DNA of 6,692 nucleotides, taken from Clostridia bacterium (lineage in GTDB: Bacteria; Bacillota_A; Clostridia; Peptostreptococcales; JAAYPU01). The position numbers and the translations under genes were made by a program. Below, piece by piece: positions 6,425 through 6,692 of this stretch. Below the pieces are notes generated by a model, which made no database searches, was not told where the DNA came from, and saw only the letters and a list, made by a program, of their open reading frames with translations. The stretch covers positions 1 to 6,692 of the forward strand of contig JAKSCF010000033.1 of assembly GCA_022360735.1 (NCBI GenBank). Direction: 5' to 3'. Numbering within the stretch: position 1 is the first letter of the stretch; each line of letters begins with the position of its first letter.

Positions 6425-6692
6425 TATCGGAAGTTTTGTTAAAAGTAGCGGCTATCTTCAAAATCTCGAACAGATTCAGCAAACGAATCGCGACTTCTAT
6501 AAATCAATTGTTGACCCTGCACGTTCACGTTTCATCATTGTCGCTTCTCCTGAGGGGAATGTTTTAAAAGAAACGACTCGTTTACGACATGAACTTGAAA
6601 GCCGTGGACTTCACGTCGCAGCTATTGTCTTTAATAAAGATTACAGCCATCTTGACAGCGAATTATTGCAAAACACCCCGTTTGAAGGTATC
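6396..6692 (+). CDS. ArsA-like anion-transporting ATPase, C-terminal fragment without a start
   Basis: The frame is open from just after a stop codon (6393-6395) to the window end and has no credible start codon or ribosome binding site. It encodes about 99 residues. The segment RFIIVASPEGNVLKETTRL (codons from about 6528) followed by a helix and LHVAAIVFNK (6610-6639) resembles the C-terminal part of the ArsA/GET3-like P-loop ATPases. In that family a strand ending in a T/S-x-P-E segment is followed by an 'ETxRL' helix and a 'V..VVVN+' strand. The Walker A and DTAPTGH regions would lie upstream and are absent. All six arginine codons between 6489 and 6606 are CGN, whereas neighbouring genes use AGA/AGG often. 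The fragment is out of frame with rsgI. Recognition is from memory of the family pattern, so confidence is moderate. Confidence 0.5.

Noticed and set aside
6385..6440. Residues resembling the WNDIGSF motif of mannose-1-phosphate guanylyltransferases
   Set aside because: The following residues do not continue as that family, and the longer stretch from about 6528 fits an ArsA-type ATPase better. The short match is probably chance.

Overview
The window looks like a low-GC Gram-positive chromosome, most likely a member of the Clostridia. The DNA is AT-rich, ribosome binding sites are strong purine-rich AGGAGG types, and the gene families present (a LevR-type PTS regulator, HPr with a regulatory Ser46, and SigI/RsgI) are typical of Firmicutes. 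All supported genes read on the + strand.

Positions 1-3098 hold a phosphotransferase-system (PTS) control cluster. It starts with a 5'-truncated LevR-family sigma-54 activator: AAA+ domain, PRD, EIIA-Man, EIIB-like domain, and a C-terminal EIIA of the fructose/galactitol type. A free-standing galactitol-type EIIB (C10 in CGTGIATS) and an HPr (H15, S46) follow. A hairpin terminator at 3131-3170 closes the unit. No EIIC, EIID or sugar enzyme is in view, so within the window this is a complete phosphorelay (HPr, EIIA, EIIB) attached to a regulator but without a permease.

Positions 3172-3905 hold a single GNAT acetyltransferase gene with its own sigma-A-like promoter. A 12-bp palindrome overlaps the -10 box.

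Positions 3935-6424 hold a SigI/RsgI locus. It contains a gene for a secreted, extremely acidic protein whose C-terminus is built from 12-residue Asp/Glu repeats, then a perfect hairpin, then sigI, then rsgI overlapping it by ATGA. A SigI-type promoter candidate (CCCTAAAA, 13 nt, CGTA) lies just before the acidic-protein gene. This suggests that the acidic protein, the sigma factor and its anti-sigma factor form one autoregulated unit, with the acidic protein as an output or partner of the pathway. I consider this the most interesting part of the window.

Positions about 6365-6692 do not fit what precedes them. The rsgI frame runs into an unrelated-looking tail and stops, and a different frame then encodes what looks like the C-terminal half of an ArsA-type anion-transporting ATPase with no N-terminus. 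Two broken genes joined head to tail suggest either a recombination junction or, more likely, a chimeric assembly join near the end of the sequence.
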